Part shown: in pieces, positions 27,717 through 36,919 of the stretch
Position numbering within the stretch: position 1 is the first letter of the stretch
Layout: every line of letters starts with the position of its first letter
Source: Fusibacter paucivorans
Lineage (GTDB): Bacteria > Bacillota > Clostridia > Peptostreptococcales > Acidaminobacteraceae
DNA length: 64,000 bases
Reading direction: 5' to 3'
Assembly (NCBI RefSeq): GCF_018390735.1
Contig: NZ_JAHBCL010000014.1
Location: forward strand, 1-64,000
Made by a program: the position numbers and the translations under genes
The notes under the pieces: generated by a model
Told to the model about the DNA's origin: nothing
The model's input: only the letters and a program-made list of their open reading frames with translations
The model's database searches: none

Positions 27717-29225
27717 TCACTCGTAAAAATCCGTATGCGGTGAATAATTGTAAATTTTATAACCAGAATTATATTCTTCAATGGTGTAACCCGTATCCGT
27801 GTGCACAGGCTGATCGTTAATCTTTTCTGCTTCTTGCACTTCTTCTTGTGCTTCTTCTATCTCCGGAAACAGCGATTGTTCAAAGGTTGTTTCAGTATTT
27901 TTGCGTTTATAATGGCGAAAAGCCTTGGCTATTTGCTTGCGGCGGCTCTTGGAGGATTTTTCAAAAATGCACATGATATCAGCTTGGTATTGATCAAAAT
28001 CAAGCGTTCCCAGCCGTTCAAAATCTTTATCGCGCTCGCCTCTAAATATTGTCGCGTATACGGGCTCGCCTAATGAGTCGAGCATTTCAGCGGCTTCTCT
28101 TCTCATATTGCCATTATCACTGCCCAAACTTTCAATTAAATAATTGCGCCCGATTGAGTCGCCTAGCGCCAAGAGCAGCCCCGCTTCCTCTATAGCAGTT
28201 TTCGATAAATCCAGTTGAAGCCGCAATACTTTTTTTCGCTTTGCAATCAGCGGTGCATAATAGGCTTCATTATAGGCAAGCAATCTTTCAAAATCCAATT
28301 GATCACCTCTGATAATCGCCTCATAAGCACCCATGCCACTGTGACGGAGCGCCTCTTTAACAGCCATTCTGACGCGAGGCGGACTAATAAAATATGCTAC
28401 CAGTTTATCCGCGGGTATTCGGTCGCCATACATACCAATTGCTTGAACAACAGCTGCTCTCAAATCGTAATTAGCCGCGGCTTCAAGCGCCGTCACCAAA
28501 TAATCAAGTGCTAAATCCAACTTCGAAAATCCCAGCGCCTTAATAATCGCCAAACGATGACAGCTGTTTTCTGATGGGTGTTTTGCTGCCAGTGCCACCA
28601 GCAATTCGACCGCAGCTGTTTTGTGAATAGTGCCAAGTGCCTGTATGAGCAATAGCTGATCGTTTCTATTTTGGGTCTCATACGCAGTGTAAACGTGTTC
28701 AATAAACGACTGTTCGTCCTCTCTTGCATAACGACGATAGTCCCATTCATCGCCTCGTATAAGTCTCTCACGGCCATTGCCCAGCAAAATCGCCAGTGCA
28801 GCGCGCCTTTGTGCTTCGTCGATTAAAAAAAGACTTAACGGTGTACACAATGCTTTATTGACGCTCATCGTCAGCTGTTGATAAATGGCGGCAATCATTT
28901 TTTTAGGCACTTTTTGCGCCATGAGCAATGAAACGACAAAACCAATGGTCGCTGGTGTATCCATTTGGATCAGATGTTCAATAATCGTTTGCCGTGCACC
29001 GCTGTAATGCTCATAATAGTGCATGAGAAAATCAGCTGTTTCGGCACCTCTCATCGCCACAAGTGCATTGATTATTCTAGGTCTTTCATCGCCTGTATTC
29101 GAAAGCAGACTATACGTGAAATCCTCTTCCAATAGATACTGTTTTAACTTCCGATCGCGTCCGGAACGGATACAAGCGTCAATTCGCGCACGCTTCTGTG
29201 CAACTGTCATCTTCTCAAATTTCAT
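27717..29225 (-). CDS. HEAT-repeat (PBS-lyase-like) protein
   Basis: A 502-residue cytosolic protein built from about ten ~30-residue helical repeats of the HEAT/PBS-lyase type, for example around VELLVALAAKHPSENSCHRL, LDYLVTALEAAANYDLRAA and REAAEMLDSLGEP. Charged tail from residue ~450, acidic at the end. Such proteins usually act as scaffolds. ATG 29225 chosen: GGAGG 9 nt upstream and a 4-nt ATGA overlap with the AAA+ gene before it, which means translational coupling. It likely works with the ClpA-type ATPase. Confidence 0.85.
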   Translation of the reverse strand: MKFEKMTVAQKRARIDACIRSGRDRKLKQYLLEEDFTYSLLSNTGDERPRIINALVAMRGAETADFLMHYYEHYSGARQTIIEHLIQMDTPATIGFVVSLLMAQKVPKKMIAAIYQQLTMSVNKALCTPLSLFLIDEAQRRAALAILLGNGRERLIRGDEWDYRRYAREDEQSFIEHVYTAYETQNRNDQLLLIQALGTIHKTAAVELLVALAAKHPSENSCHRLAIIKALGFSKLDLALDYLVTALEAAANYDLRAAVVQAIGMYGDRIPADKLVAYFISPPRVRMAVKEALRHSGMGAYEAIIRGDQLDFERLLAYNEAYYAPLIAKRKKVLRLQLDLSKTAIEEAGLLLALGDSIGRNYLIESLGSDNGNMRREAAEMLDSLGEPVYATIFRGERDKDFERLGTLDFDQYQADIMCIFEKSSKSRRKQIAKAFRHYKRKNTETTFEQSLFPEIEEAQEEVQEAEKINDQPVHTDTGYTIEEYNSGYKIYNYSPHTDFYE

Positions 29226-31312
29226 TGACAAGCCACCTCCTTCAGTTGGTGCTGATAGGTCCAAACCGTTTGATCAATTAGACGTTTCAATATTCTAACT
29301 TGTCTGTCCGGCTGGCTGTAAAAAACTTTCAAGATTTCTCGGCATAATACTGTTTCATTTAATTCAGCCAATACTGATTCTTTCGCTGCGACGGCAGCCA
29401 TTTCTCTTAGATGCTGTCTAACGATTCTTTCATAATCAGCCGCTTCTAGATCGCTAAATACCAGCACATCGTCAATTCGGGACAAGAATTCACTGGAGAA
29501 GCAAGCTGATAGCTTTTGGTACACATTGGTCATCGTGCGACTTTGGGAAACAGCCGCTGTCTGAAAACCAATGTTTCGTCGATTGAAATCTCCTTCTGTC
29601 ACAGCATTGGTCGTCAGGATAATCACGGTATTGGTCGCATCTACTAGTTTCCCACGTGCATCTCTTAATCTGCCCGTATCCAGCAACGGCAGCAGCATGC
29701 GCATAATCTCAACGGACGCCTTTTCAATCTCATCTAATATCAATACAGTGAACGGATTGGATGCAATAGCACCTGTAAGCAGTCCCTCTCTATCGCTTCC
29801 CGAATAGCCCGGCGGAGAACCGATAAGCGTATTGATGGCTGCATAATCTTTGTAAGCAGACAAATCAATCTGCAACATGTGGTCTTCACAGCCCGTCAGC
29901 TGTTTGGCAATCGCTTTGCCAAGCTGTGTTTTCCCGACACCTGTTCGGCCTGTAAACAGAAAGACCGCACGGGGACTATCGCGTCTGGATGAAGTGCAAA
30001 ATCGCCGATACAATCGTTCGCTTACGCGGTCTATGATCGCATCTTGCCCAATAATAGTCGATTTTAACGCGTTGCTTAATTGTTCTGCTGAAAACATCGG
30101 TGTATCCGCTACCATCCATTTCGGTATCTTCACCATCTCACTGAGCACTTTATCAATCATCGATTCCGACAATGCGGTATACTGGCTGTTTTTCGCATAA
30201 ACACAGGCACTATCCAGTAGGTCATGCGTCTTATCAGGCTGTTGCCGATTGGTCATAAAGCGATTTGCCTTTTCAATGGCGGTGACAATGATGGAATCGT
30301 CAATCGCAACGCCATGAAAATCAGTTAATGTCCGAGCATACGTCTTGGCAATTTGAAACATCCGCATACCCGACGGCGCCTTTAACCTTAGCTCCTGAAA
30401 TCGGCGTTCCAAAGCCGGATCTTTTGTGATATACCGCTGGTATTCTTCCGTCGTCGTCGCACCGATCATCTTAAAACGGCGATCTGTCAGCAGCGGTTTC
30501 AAGAGATTGGCCAAGTCCTGACTGCTGTTCTCCGTTCTGCCCGCCCCCATGATCGTGTGTATTTCATCAATAAAGAGTACGACTGGCTGCAGCGCTGCCG
30601 CCGCTTCGAAGACGCGGTTTAGCTTCGCTTCAAACTCGCCCCTGTACTTTGTATCGCTGATCAATTGATAAGTAAAAATCTCAATGATCGTGAATTGCTC
30701 ACGCCTGTCATCTGCCATTTGCTTTGCTAACAGCTGAACCGCTGCGGTTTTGCCAATACCAGCCGGACCCGTTAGGATGACATTGCCTTTTTCTCTTCGC
30801 TGCAAAATGCATTTTATCGCCGAAACTGTCTCATCATCCGGATGCAAGTGATTAAATTGCCCTTCACGCGCCATTTGAGTCAAGTTGCGTCCGATATCCA
30901 CAAGCGACGCCTCTGCCGTGTGCTTCTGAGAAGTCCGATATGTCAGTGACATTTCCCATTCGTAGATATTGGCGCGCATCATTGGCAAATCGACATTTTG
31001 CCGGCGCCATTCCTTTACGAGATCATACTTTTCATCATCAAGGATATAACGCAGCAATTCGTGCATTTCAAGCGGCAATCCGTCGTTTTCAAAGCTGGCA
31101 TCTTCAATAATGTCCAAATCATGAGGCCGGTACTGGGAGAGCAAAGGCTGCAGGCTCCTGTTGAAATCATCCGGTGTTAAACCTGATCTGTCCAGTATCC
31201 GCATGACTTCAGAAGGCATTTCATAATGCCACTGTGCCAACAGCACGGGGATCGTGATCGTACGCATTTTATAATGAGCTTTTGCCAGTATCTGCAATTC
31301 TGAAACTCTCAT
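29222..31312 (-). CDS. ClpA-type double AAA+ unfoldase
   Basis: A 696-residue double AAA+ protein. The N-terminal ~150 residues do not show the two-repeat Clp-N domain. First ATPase: Walker A GPAGIGKTAAVQ, pore segment KYRGEFEAKL, Walker B VVLFIDEIHT, arginine-rich ALERRF. Second: Walker A GRTGVGKTQLGKA, pore SPPGYSGSD, Walker B VLILDEIEKA. After the second Walker B lies RRNIGFQ (IGF near residue 581), at the place where ClpA keeps its ClpP-docking IGL loop; ClpB lacks this. So a proteolytic partner is likely. Start ATG 31312 has AAGGAGG 9 nt upstream; GTG one codon earlier is possible. The HEAT gene overlaps it by 4 nt. Confidence 0.9.
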   Translation of the reverse strand: MRVSELQILAKAHYKMRTITIPVLLAQWHYEMPSEVMRILDRSGLTPDDFNRSLQPLLSQYRPHDLDIIEDASFENDGLPLEMHELLRYILDDEKYDLVKEWRRQNVDLPMMRANIYEWEMSLTYRTSQKHTAEASLVDIGRNLTQMAREGQFNHLHPDDETVSAIKCILQRREKGNVILTGPAGIGKTAAVQLLAKQMADDRREQFTIIEIFTYQLISDTKYRGEFEAKLNRVFEAAAALQPVVLFIDEIHTIMGAGRTENSSQDLANLLKPLLTDRRFKMIGATTTEEYQRYITKDPALERRFQELRLKAPSGMRMFQIAKTYARTLTDFHGVAIDDSIIVTAIEKANRFMTNRQQPDKTHDLLDSACVYAKNSQYTALSESMIDKVLSEMVKIPKWMVADTPMFSAEQLSNALKSTIIGQDAIIDRVSERLYRRFCTSSRRDSPRAVFLFTGRTGVGKTQLGKAIAKQLTGCEDHMLQIDLSAYKDYAAINTLIGSPPGYSGSDREGLLTGAIASNPFTVLILDEIEKASVEIMRMLLPLLDTGRLRDARGKLVDATNTVIILTTNAVTEGDFNRRNIGFQTAAVSQSRTMTNVYQKLSACFSSEFLSRIDDVLVFSDLEAADYERIVRQHLREMAAVAAKESVLAELNETVLCREILKVFYSQPDRQVRILKRLIDQTVWTYQHQLKEVACQ

Positions 31313-31366
31313 CACTTGTCACCTCCTTCGGCAATAGATAACTGTGAACACAGCGTGATCGCCGTG

Positions 31367-32863
31367 TTATAATGCTGACTCCAGCTGCTGATTAAGCCGT
31401 TCAATTTCAGCATTCATTTTTTCATGCTGACGCCTAATGGCACGTGCATCAACAAGATTCTCTCGTTTTTCAATATAGACGGGATCATTGGCCAAAAGAA
31501 ACATTTCATTCTTAATCTGTGTTTCTTTCTTTTCAATGGCATCCGTCTTTTTACCAATATCATCAGATAAACTGTTAAGATCATTCCCCTCCAAGACGAC
31601 CTCCGGTTCAATGTCAATCCCCATATGCCGCCAGATGAGCTTTACCCTTTCTAAGATATCTTCCAGCACCATTAATGAACGCGTATCATAGGCCAGCTCC
31701 TGATCCCGAATAACAATCGTCTCTTTGTAAAGTGCCTCAAGCACTTTAACTTGTTCTTTTGTAAACGCATGGTTGAGCATTGCATCAGGATGTGTTTTCA
31801 AGTAGATTTCCCGCAGGCACTTCTTATAAGCGTACAGATATTGTTTTTGCTCCTTCTCAGACGGCATCTCAGAATGCAGGTTGATGCCTGCATATTGTTT
31901 CAATGTCATTGCCCATCTAAAAGAATCTTTTGCCGCTGCAATTTTTTGCTTTGACGCCTTCTCTCTTTGCAGTATCTTTTGGTTGATTTCAGCCTCCGTC
32001 AAATGCGGTTCGTCATCCTTTATTTGCAGATAGTCGCGTCTTCTGTTGAGTTTCTGGCGGCGATCCAATATATCAATATAGCTTTCACCAAATTCCGCCA
32101 TCCACTGCTGTTTGGTTTGTGCTATGGTCAACCTCAGTTTTTCCATCGAAAGCAAGAGATTATCCAGTTCTGTTAGTTTATTGAGCCATTGCATCTTTAA
32201 CGCTTCATATTGGATGACAACCGTGCGGTTATTTTGATTCTCTATTGCCAGTTCTTTTGCTCTGTCTTGACTAAACTGCTCAATTTCAATGGTTTCCGTT
32301 CCAAAGAGGTAAATCCTGCTCGTGAGAATATGTTTCATCAAATTATTAAAACCATCCTCATAAATGCTGTTTTCACCACATGTCTGCCAAGTTTCCTCAA
32401 ACACGTCATAAAGCGTTTTCAAATCGTGCATTGCCTCAAAGTCAGCCGTAAATGCTTTCGTATATTGTGTACCAATTGCATACAATTCTCCGATTCCACC
32501 GCAATTGCGCGCCTTTTTTAACGCGATCCTGCAATATTGTTCATAAAAACACTTCACGACGAGAATCAACGTTCTCGTCACACCAATGTGGAAAAACTGT
32601 CCAAATCGCATAATAGCTTCAATCTGCGGCCAATGGTATTCATTGGTATACCAGCAGCGTTTAACGATCTTATGCGGTTGATCGAACACGAAGCTGTCAT
32701 CAAATCCATCTGCTTCGAGTAGCCGAAGAGAATCCGCCGCATCATTGCCAAGGTATTTTTTCTTTATGGATTTTGGCCATTGCGATCGCTGGTTCACCGT
32801 CACATGCGGATTGGTTTGCCAATCACCCATGATTCGATCCATGTCGTCAATCATCAATTTCAT
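31367..32863 (-). CDS. Coiled-coil protein with buried HPD (J-domain-like) motif
   Basis: A 498-residue protein without a known family name. It has a long helical region (about residues 210-330) rich in Glu/Lys/Gln, a helix pair around an HPDA motif at residues 358-361 (YAYKKCLREIYLKTHPDAM), and a C-terminal coiled coil (~420-498). The helix-HPD-helix layout fits a degenerate or internal J-domain that could recruit DnaK, but helix II and III signatures were not checked. It has AAAGGAGG before the ATG, overlaps the upstream gene by 17 nt and precedes the unfoldase gene by 54 nt. Confidence 0.65.
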   Translation of the reverse strand: MKLMIDDMDRIMGDWQTNPHVTVNQRSQWPKSIKKKYLGNDAADSLRLLEADGFDDSFVFDQPHKIVKRCWYTNEYHWPQIEAIMRFGQFFHIGVTRTLILVVKCFYEQYCRIALKKARNCGGIGELYAIGTQYTKAFTADFEAMHDLKTLYDVFEETWQTCGENSIYEDGFNNLMKHILTSRIYLFGTETIEIEQFSQDRAKELAIENQNNRTVVIQYEALKMQWLNKLTELDNLLLSMEKLRLTIAQTKQQWMAEFGESYIDILDRRQKLNRRRDYLQIKDDEPHLTEAEINQKILQREKASKQKIAAAKDSFRWAMTLKQYAGINLHSEMPSEKEQKQYLYAYKKCLREIYLKTHPDAMLNHAFTKEQVKVLEALYKETIVIRDQELAYDTRSLMVLEDILERVKLIWRHMGIDIEPEVVLEGNDLNSLSDDIGKKTDAIEKKETQIKNEMFLLANDPVYIEKRENLVDARAIRRQHEKMNAEIERLNQQLESAL

Positions 32864-34589
32864 CTTCGTCGCCTCCTTTTTTTTCTGCCATTGCTGTAGG
32901 GTGATATTTCGTTAAATCGCTTGACGCTGCTTCTATGAGCAACCTCTCCTGTGCCTCGATCAATACAGGAGCCCCCGCATCATAGGTGTCTTTTAGCTGC
33001 TGCAAACCTTGTGAAAAGGCTACATTCCCCAAAAGTGCTTCCCTGATTAGATCCTTGCGGTTGTGCGTGTGGTAATAGAGATCCCGCTGCGAATCCTCCG
33101 CTGTCAATAGCCTTTCTGTTGCCTTTTCATAAATCAGAATGCAATCCGGTTTATTGGTATAAAACCAACCGGATGGTGACAGCTGATCTCCCTGAGTTAT
33201 AAAGACAAACCCATCCTTAAAACGTTCCAGTGAACACAAAACGCGTCGCGTCGCTATTTCAATAAAGTCAAAGCCGTGAATAAACTTGGTTACTACTACA
33301 GCAACTTTCGCTGGATTGAGTCGCAGCTTCTCCCGCTCTAAAAAACGTGTCAAATCGGCTATAACCTCTTCCATAATTAATGGTATAAACGGTTTTTGAA
33401 CCTTTTCAATGCCTTCAATTTCAGGGATGCACAACGCGTAAAAGATCAAATCATCTTTCATTTTAATCTGTTGCCAGTCTGACAAGATAGCTCTTTTTTC
33501 GTTATCCATGAAGTGTGTCCGATCATCAACTGAAAAATGGCTCAAATGCACCGCCATTATGTAAACCTTTTCGATATCTAACAGGATATGCTGTCGTTGT
33601 TCTTTTGTAAATGAAGCCCTGCTCAATATTGTATTGGCATGCATCAGGTAAATCGGCCACCATTTCTGTGTTTTTAATTGGATCAGCCTTCGATTTAAGT
33701 AAAGCCATTCACCGTTGTTAGCCATAACTGCAGCATAGGTTTCATCTATCAAAGATGACGTTTTATCGGCGACTAATTCTTTGCCGCAATATTTGACGTT
33801 CCCCGTTGAGACATCTACAACGCCATAATACAAAATATTCGCCCTAAAATCTCCCGCTGTAACGAGCAGATAGCAGCCATCATCTGTAAAGGAACAGCAA
33901 AAACGGCTTGGCCAAATATTGCGAATGTCGACGTAAGGTGTGTCAGCAATCTGTTTAAAATCAATTGATGCGATGACTTTTTTCGTCGTTAGATCGACGA
34001 TTTTAATCGTAATCCCCGGTCCGCAGCGATACGCCATCAGCTTCCCGTCTCTGGATAAAAATAGATTCCAAATCGTTTCTGTTTCAATCCAAAGAACTTC
34101 TGATTTTTGACTGGCGTCGAACGGCACTCTATAAATAATGTTATCCTGCTGATAGGCCACAGCAAGATGGTCCGGCAATATAAAATCATGTCCTGCAGGT
34201 GAACGCCTCTCAATTCGCCCCAAACACCTGCCTGTCTCAATCTCCCATGCATAATAAGCTGTCCCCAGTTCTTTTGAATTTCCCACTGCATAAAAGAAAC
34301 ACAAATCCTTTGACAGTACCGGTACACACAGACTTGCCGTTCTCCAGAAATTCATACAATTCTCAGGCAGCGCTAAATCGCGTTGTATCTCGTCGGCTGC
34401 AAAATTATAAACGTGAAGGCTGCGCCCGTCTTTGCCCATTGCAATGCAGCGATTGCTTCCAATAAAAGCTTTCATCTCAAACTGCCTCGTTAATGTTTGA
34501 ATACATGAATGTGCAAGTTGATTTTCGTAATTCTGCACCCCAATCTGATATTGCGATTGACTTTGTATTAATTGTTTTTGTTCGCCCAT
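32847..34589 (-). CDS. Beta-propeller-like protein of unknown function
   Basis: A 580-residue cytosolic protein. Repeats of the WD40/YVTN kind can be seen in residues ~40-300 as short strand-turn-strand segments (SRDGKLMAYRCG, FTDDGCYLLVTA, NNGEWLYLNR), with a further possible half-propeller in ~430-520. No canonical WD dipeptides in every blade. The end is charged (KKGGDEDEIDD). It is the first gene of the unit, behind a repeat-containing leader, and its stop overlaps the next start by 17 nt. A role as substrate receptor or scaffold for the chaperone/unfoldase genes downstream is an inference from gene order. Confidence 0.65.
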   Translation of the reverse strand: MGEQKQLIQSQSQYQIGVQNYENQLAHSCIQTLTRQFEMKAFIGSNRCIAMGKDGRSLHVYNFAADEIQRDLALPENCMNFWRTASLCVPVLSKDLCFFYAVGNSKELGTAYYAWEIETGRCLGRIERRSPAGHDFILPDHLAVAYQQDNIIYRVPFDASQKSEVLWIETETIWNLFLSRDGKLMAYRCGPGITIKIVDLTTKKVIASIDFKQIADTPYVDIRNIWPSRFCCSFTDDGCYLLVTAGDFRANILYYGVVDVSTGNVKYCGKELVADKTSSLIDETYAAVMANNGEWLYLNRRLIQLKTQKWWPIYLMHANTILSRASFTKEQRQHILLDIEKVYIMAVHLSHFSVDDRTHFMDNEKRAILSDWQQIKMKDDLIFYALCIPEIEGIEKVQKPFIPLIMEEVIADLTRFLEREKLRLNPAKVAVVVTKFIHGFDFIEIATRRVLCSLERFKDGFVFITQGDQLSPSGWFYTNKPDCILIYEKATERLLTAEDSQRDLYYHTHNRKDLIREALLGNVAFSQGLQQLKDTYDAGAPVLIEAQERLLIEAASSDLTKYHPTAMAEKKGGDEDEIDD

Positions 34590-34663
34590 ATCAGTCCTCC
34601 TTCGGCAATTGCCACTATATACGCCTATAAAATTCGGCTTATTCTGTATGCTTTTCAGGCTTC

Positions 34664-34755
34664 AGTCTTGGTTTCGGTTTCGGTCTCGGTTTTAGCTTCG
34701 GCCTCGGCCTTGGTTTTGGCTTCGGCCTTGGTTTTGGTCTCGGTCTCGGTTTTGA
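34664..34755. repeat. Degenerate hexanucleotide minisatellite
   Basis: About 15 tandem copies of a hexamer GGYYTY (as GGTTTC, GGCCTT, GGTCTC). On the minus strand it lies just before the ribosome site of the beta-propeller gene. All six frames give low-complexity peptides (such as Gly-Phe/Gly-Leu or Thr-Glu) without a start signal, so it is probably not translated. Confidence 0.85.
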
Positions 34756-34846
34756 TTCCAATATTGAATGCGGTTCCGGGTTATTGCTTTTGATAGTTAT
34801 AGTTTACCGCGTTTTATTGCTGAAAACGATGTGCAAAATGCAAAAA

Positions 34847-34875
34847 ACACGTGCAAAAATAGTTTTTACACGTGC
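34847..34875. repeat. Two ACACGTGC elements, 21 bp apart
   Basis: ACACGTGC at 34847-34854 and 34868-34875, centred 21 bp apart (two helical turns). Each holds the palindrome CACGTG. It could be an operator for the operon to the left. Confidence 0.35.
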
Positions 34876-34922
34876 CAAATCATTAAGCTACTGTTTGAGT
34901 TCAGTTTAATTCTCTATGCTGA

Positions 34923-35621
34923 TTATTTGCCTCGGCTGCGTCTGACCCAAAAAGGACTACCATGTCCGGGGATGATTAAAGCGGCACTTTTGAGAAGCCG
35001 CTCTTGGCTTTCAAACAAATTCGCTTTATTATAAAAATCACCATTGCAATGATAATAATGCGGTGAATTCAGCCATGCGAGGTCGATAATGGCATCACCT
35101 GCAACGGCAATGGTAAAGTTATCGGCCGCATTGGTATAAAGAAGACTCGCATGACCTTCCACATGGCCTGGTGTATGAAGGAGTTTTGTCCCCTGACACA
35201 GCGTGTCGCCTTCAGCCACTTCAATCATTTTCCGACCGATGATTTCGGGATAAGTATCTCGTGTTCCCTTTAAGCAATACCATACTGCATGTTCGAACAT
35301 CCGTAGGTTACCATAGTGATCGCGATGTGCATGCGTGATTAGAACACCGTCAATCGTCTCAGGCGTCAGTCCGATCTGGGAGAGTTCAAAAGACAGCCTA
35401 ACCCGGTTCCTTCTTTGATTTTCAAAACTGCCATCCATTTCATTCTCAAAACCCGTATCAATCAATAGGTTTCGACCGTCGGCCTGAATATACGAAACCG
35501 TTGCACCACCGCCGATCCCCATCATCGCCTTTATACGATTAAACTGCGGGGAGATAATATTGCTAGGATCTGTCTGTGCCGTGCCGACGTGCACGATTTT
35601 CACATTGATATCCCAGTCCAA
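34923..35621 (-). CDS. MBL-fold metallo-hydrolase
   Basis: A 232-residue MBL-fold hydrolase with HAHRDHYGN metal motif, further His in HTPGHVEGHAS, Asp in AVAGDAIID and a final PGHGSPFW. The GHGSP end and the sequence around the site fit general lactonase or glyoxalase-like subgroups; substrate unknown. The start is chosen at TTG 35621, 5 nt behind AAGGAGG; the longer frame to 35660 would place this ribosome site within the gene. Transcribed alone; the diguanylate cyclase lies upstream in the same direction with 119 nt between. Confidence 0.88.
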   Translation of the reverse strand: MDWDINVKIVHVGTAQTDPSNIISPQFNRIKAMMGIGGGATVSYIQADGRNLLIDTGFENEMDGSFENQRRNRVRLSFELSQIGLTPETIDGVLITHAHRDHYGNLRMFEHAVWYCLKGTRDTYPEIIGRKMIEVAEGDTLCQGTKLLHTPGHVEGHASLLYTNAADNFTIAVAGDAIIDLAWLNSPHYYHCNGDFYNKANLFESQERLLKSAALIIPGHGSPFWVRRSRGK

Positions 35622-35740
35622 AACAGCCTCCTTAATAACCGAGCACAGATACATGCTCATGTGTTTATCATCAGCATTTTCGCCATCACTGGTCGTCTAA
35701 TTTATTGAATATAGCCTCCTATTCATCAAGGATATTCTCG

Positions 35741-36919
35741 CTATAAACTGCCCGTCTGAATACCGGATAAACGCCCTTCCGCCTTATGCGCCTGTTTTTC
35801 CCGGTACATCGCCTGATCTGCCGCCGCTAAGAAAGAATCAATGGTGTCCCCTTCTTGAAAAACAGCATGTCCCATACTTAAAGTTAATACATAAGGCGCT
35901 GGATGCTCTTGATTATATTTGACGACATTCATCTGCAGCCGTTCCATGAATAGAGCAATTTCATCTTGGTGATTGCGTTCACCCACAATGATAAATTCGT
36001 CACCGCCAAGTCTAGCCACAAAAGCTTCACTGCGCTTGCTCGTCTTCCGCAGGATTTCCGATACTTTTACAAGCGCGCGATCGCCTTCAACATGCCCATA
36101 AGTATCATTAATGCTTTTAAAAGCATCGACATCAATAATAGCGGCAAACAACAATCGATTTTGTCGCCTCATACGTATTCTTCGCCTCAAATGCTGGTCA
36201 AGCCGTCTTCGGTTATAGACACCCGTCAAATAATCCGTTGAAATCTGTGCATTTTGCGTCTTAATATAGACACTCGTACACGCGAGCATGGTACAAACCC
36301 AAATAATCGAAAGTCCAAAATACCATATTTGAATTAATACTGAGGCAATGACAATAAAGGGAAAAATCAGCAACGTCATATTAACTTCCTGACTCGCACC
36401 CCAGCCATTGCGCCTTATATCATCTAATGACATCCATACTGCATAAACCAAATAAATCAAAGCAAGTATTGACATCACTGGAAATCCTTCACCTCTGATA
36501 TAATGATTATTGACATCAATGATAAAATAGTACTGGGTTTTAATTGTCGCGAGTGACAAAATAGTTGATATAATCGCAGGGATGACATAAAATCGCATTC
36601 GGCGCAGCAGCCCATATTTGCTTTCATAAATCTTAAAATCTGCATACATGACCCAGAGCAGGCAAATAAGCGGATTAAAAATATAATAGAGTATTGTTGA
36701 AGCATACATAACATGCCGCATCCATGGGCGCGGATCGCCGTCCGCCAACCACATGCCCGTATCAAAGACAAAGATCAGCAAGTTAAAAAACATCACACCA
36801 TTAAAAATCTTCTGATCCAAGGGTAGTTTATTGAAGCTGCTTCTATTCCAATTTGTTATCATCAGCAGTAAGACCATCGCGCCGACAAAATTAACCTCTG
36901 CATATAGAAAATTCAGCAC
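35741..36919 (-). CDS. Membrane diguanylate cyclase (GGDEF)
   Basis: A 392-residue protein with six hydrophobic segments in residues ~1-210 (a seven-helix-like sensor without a known ligand) and a GGDEF domain in ~225-385, with the intact active-site motif RLGGDEFIIVG. It makes c-di-GMP from two GTP. The RxxD inhibitory site five residues upstream of the motif is not seen (KRSE there). Start is GTG 36919 behind GAGAGGGG. Likely controls surface behaviour; no partner gene identifies the signal. Confidence 0.92.
   Translation of the reverse strand: MLNFLYAEVNFVGAMVLLLMITNWNRSSFNKLPLDQKIFNGVMFFNLLIFVFDTGMWLADGDPRPWMRHVMYASTILYYIFNPLICLLWVMYADFKIYESKYGLLRRMRFYVIPAIISTILSLATIKTQYYFIIDVNNHYIRGEGFPVMSILALIYLVYAVWMSLDDIRRNGWGASQEVNMTLLIFPFIVIASVLIQIWYFGLSIIWVCTMLACTSVYIKTQNAQISTDYLTGVYNRRRLDQHLRRRIRMRRQNRLLFAAIIDVDAFKSINDTYGHVEGDRALVKVSEILRKTSKRSEAFVARLGGDEFIIVGERNHQDEIALFMERLQMNVVKYNQEHPAPYVLTLSMGHAVFQEGDTIDSFLAAADQAMYREKQAHKAEGRLSGIQTGSL

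Larger units (their letters stand above)
34590..34922. other. Intergenic region before the propeller-unfoldase operon
   Basis: No gene is supported. It contains the hexanucleotide minisatellite (34664-34755) and a pair of ACACGTGC repeats (34847-34854, 34868-34875) spaced 21 bp centre to centre. The promoter of the downstream unit should be here; no strong -35/-10 pair was found. Confidence 0.5.

Noticed and set aside
34572-34793. Plus-strand frame of 73 residues rich in Val-Ser and Leu
   Set aside because: It arises from the hexanucleotide repeat, has no ribosome site and lies on the strand opposite the operon start.
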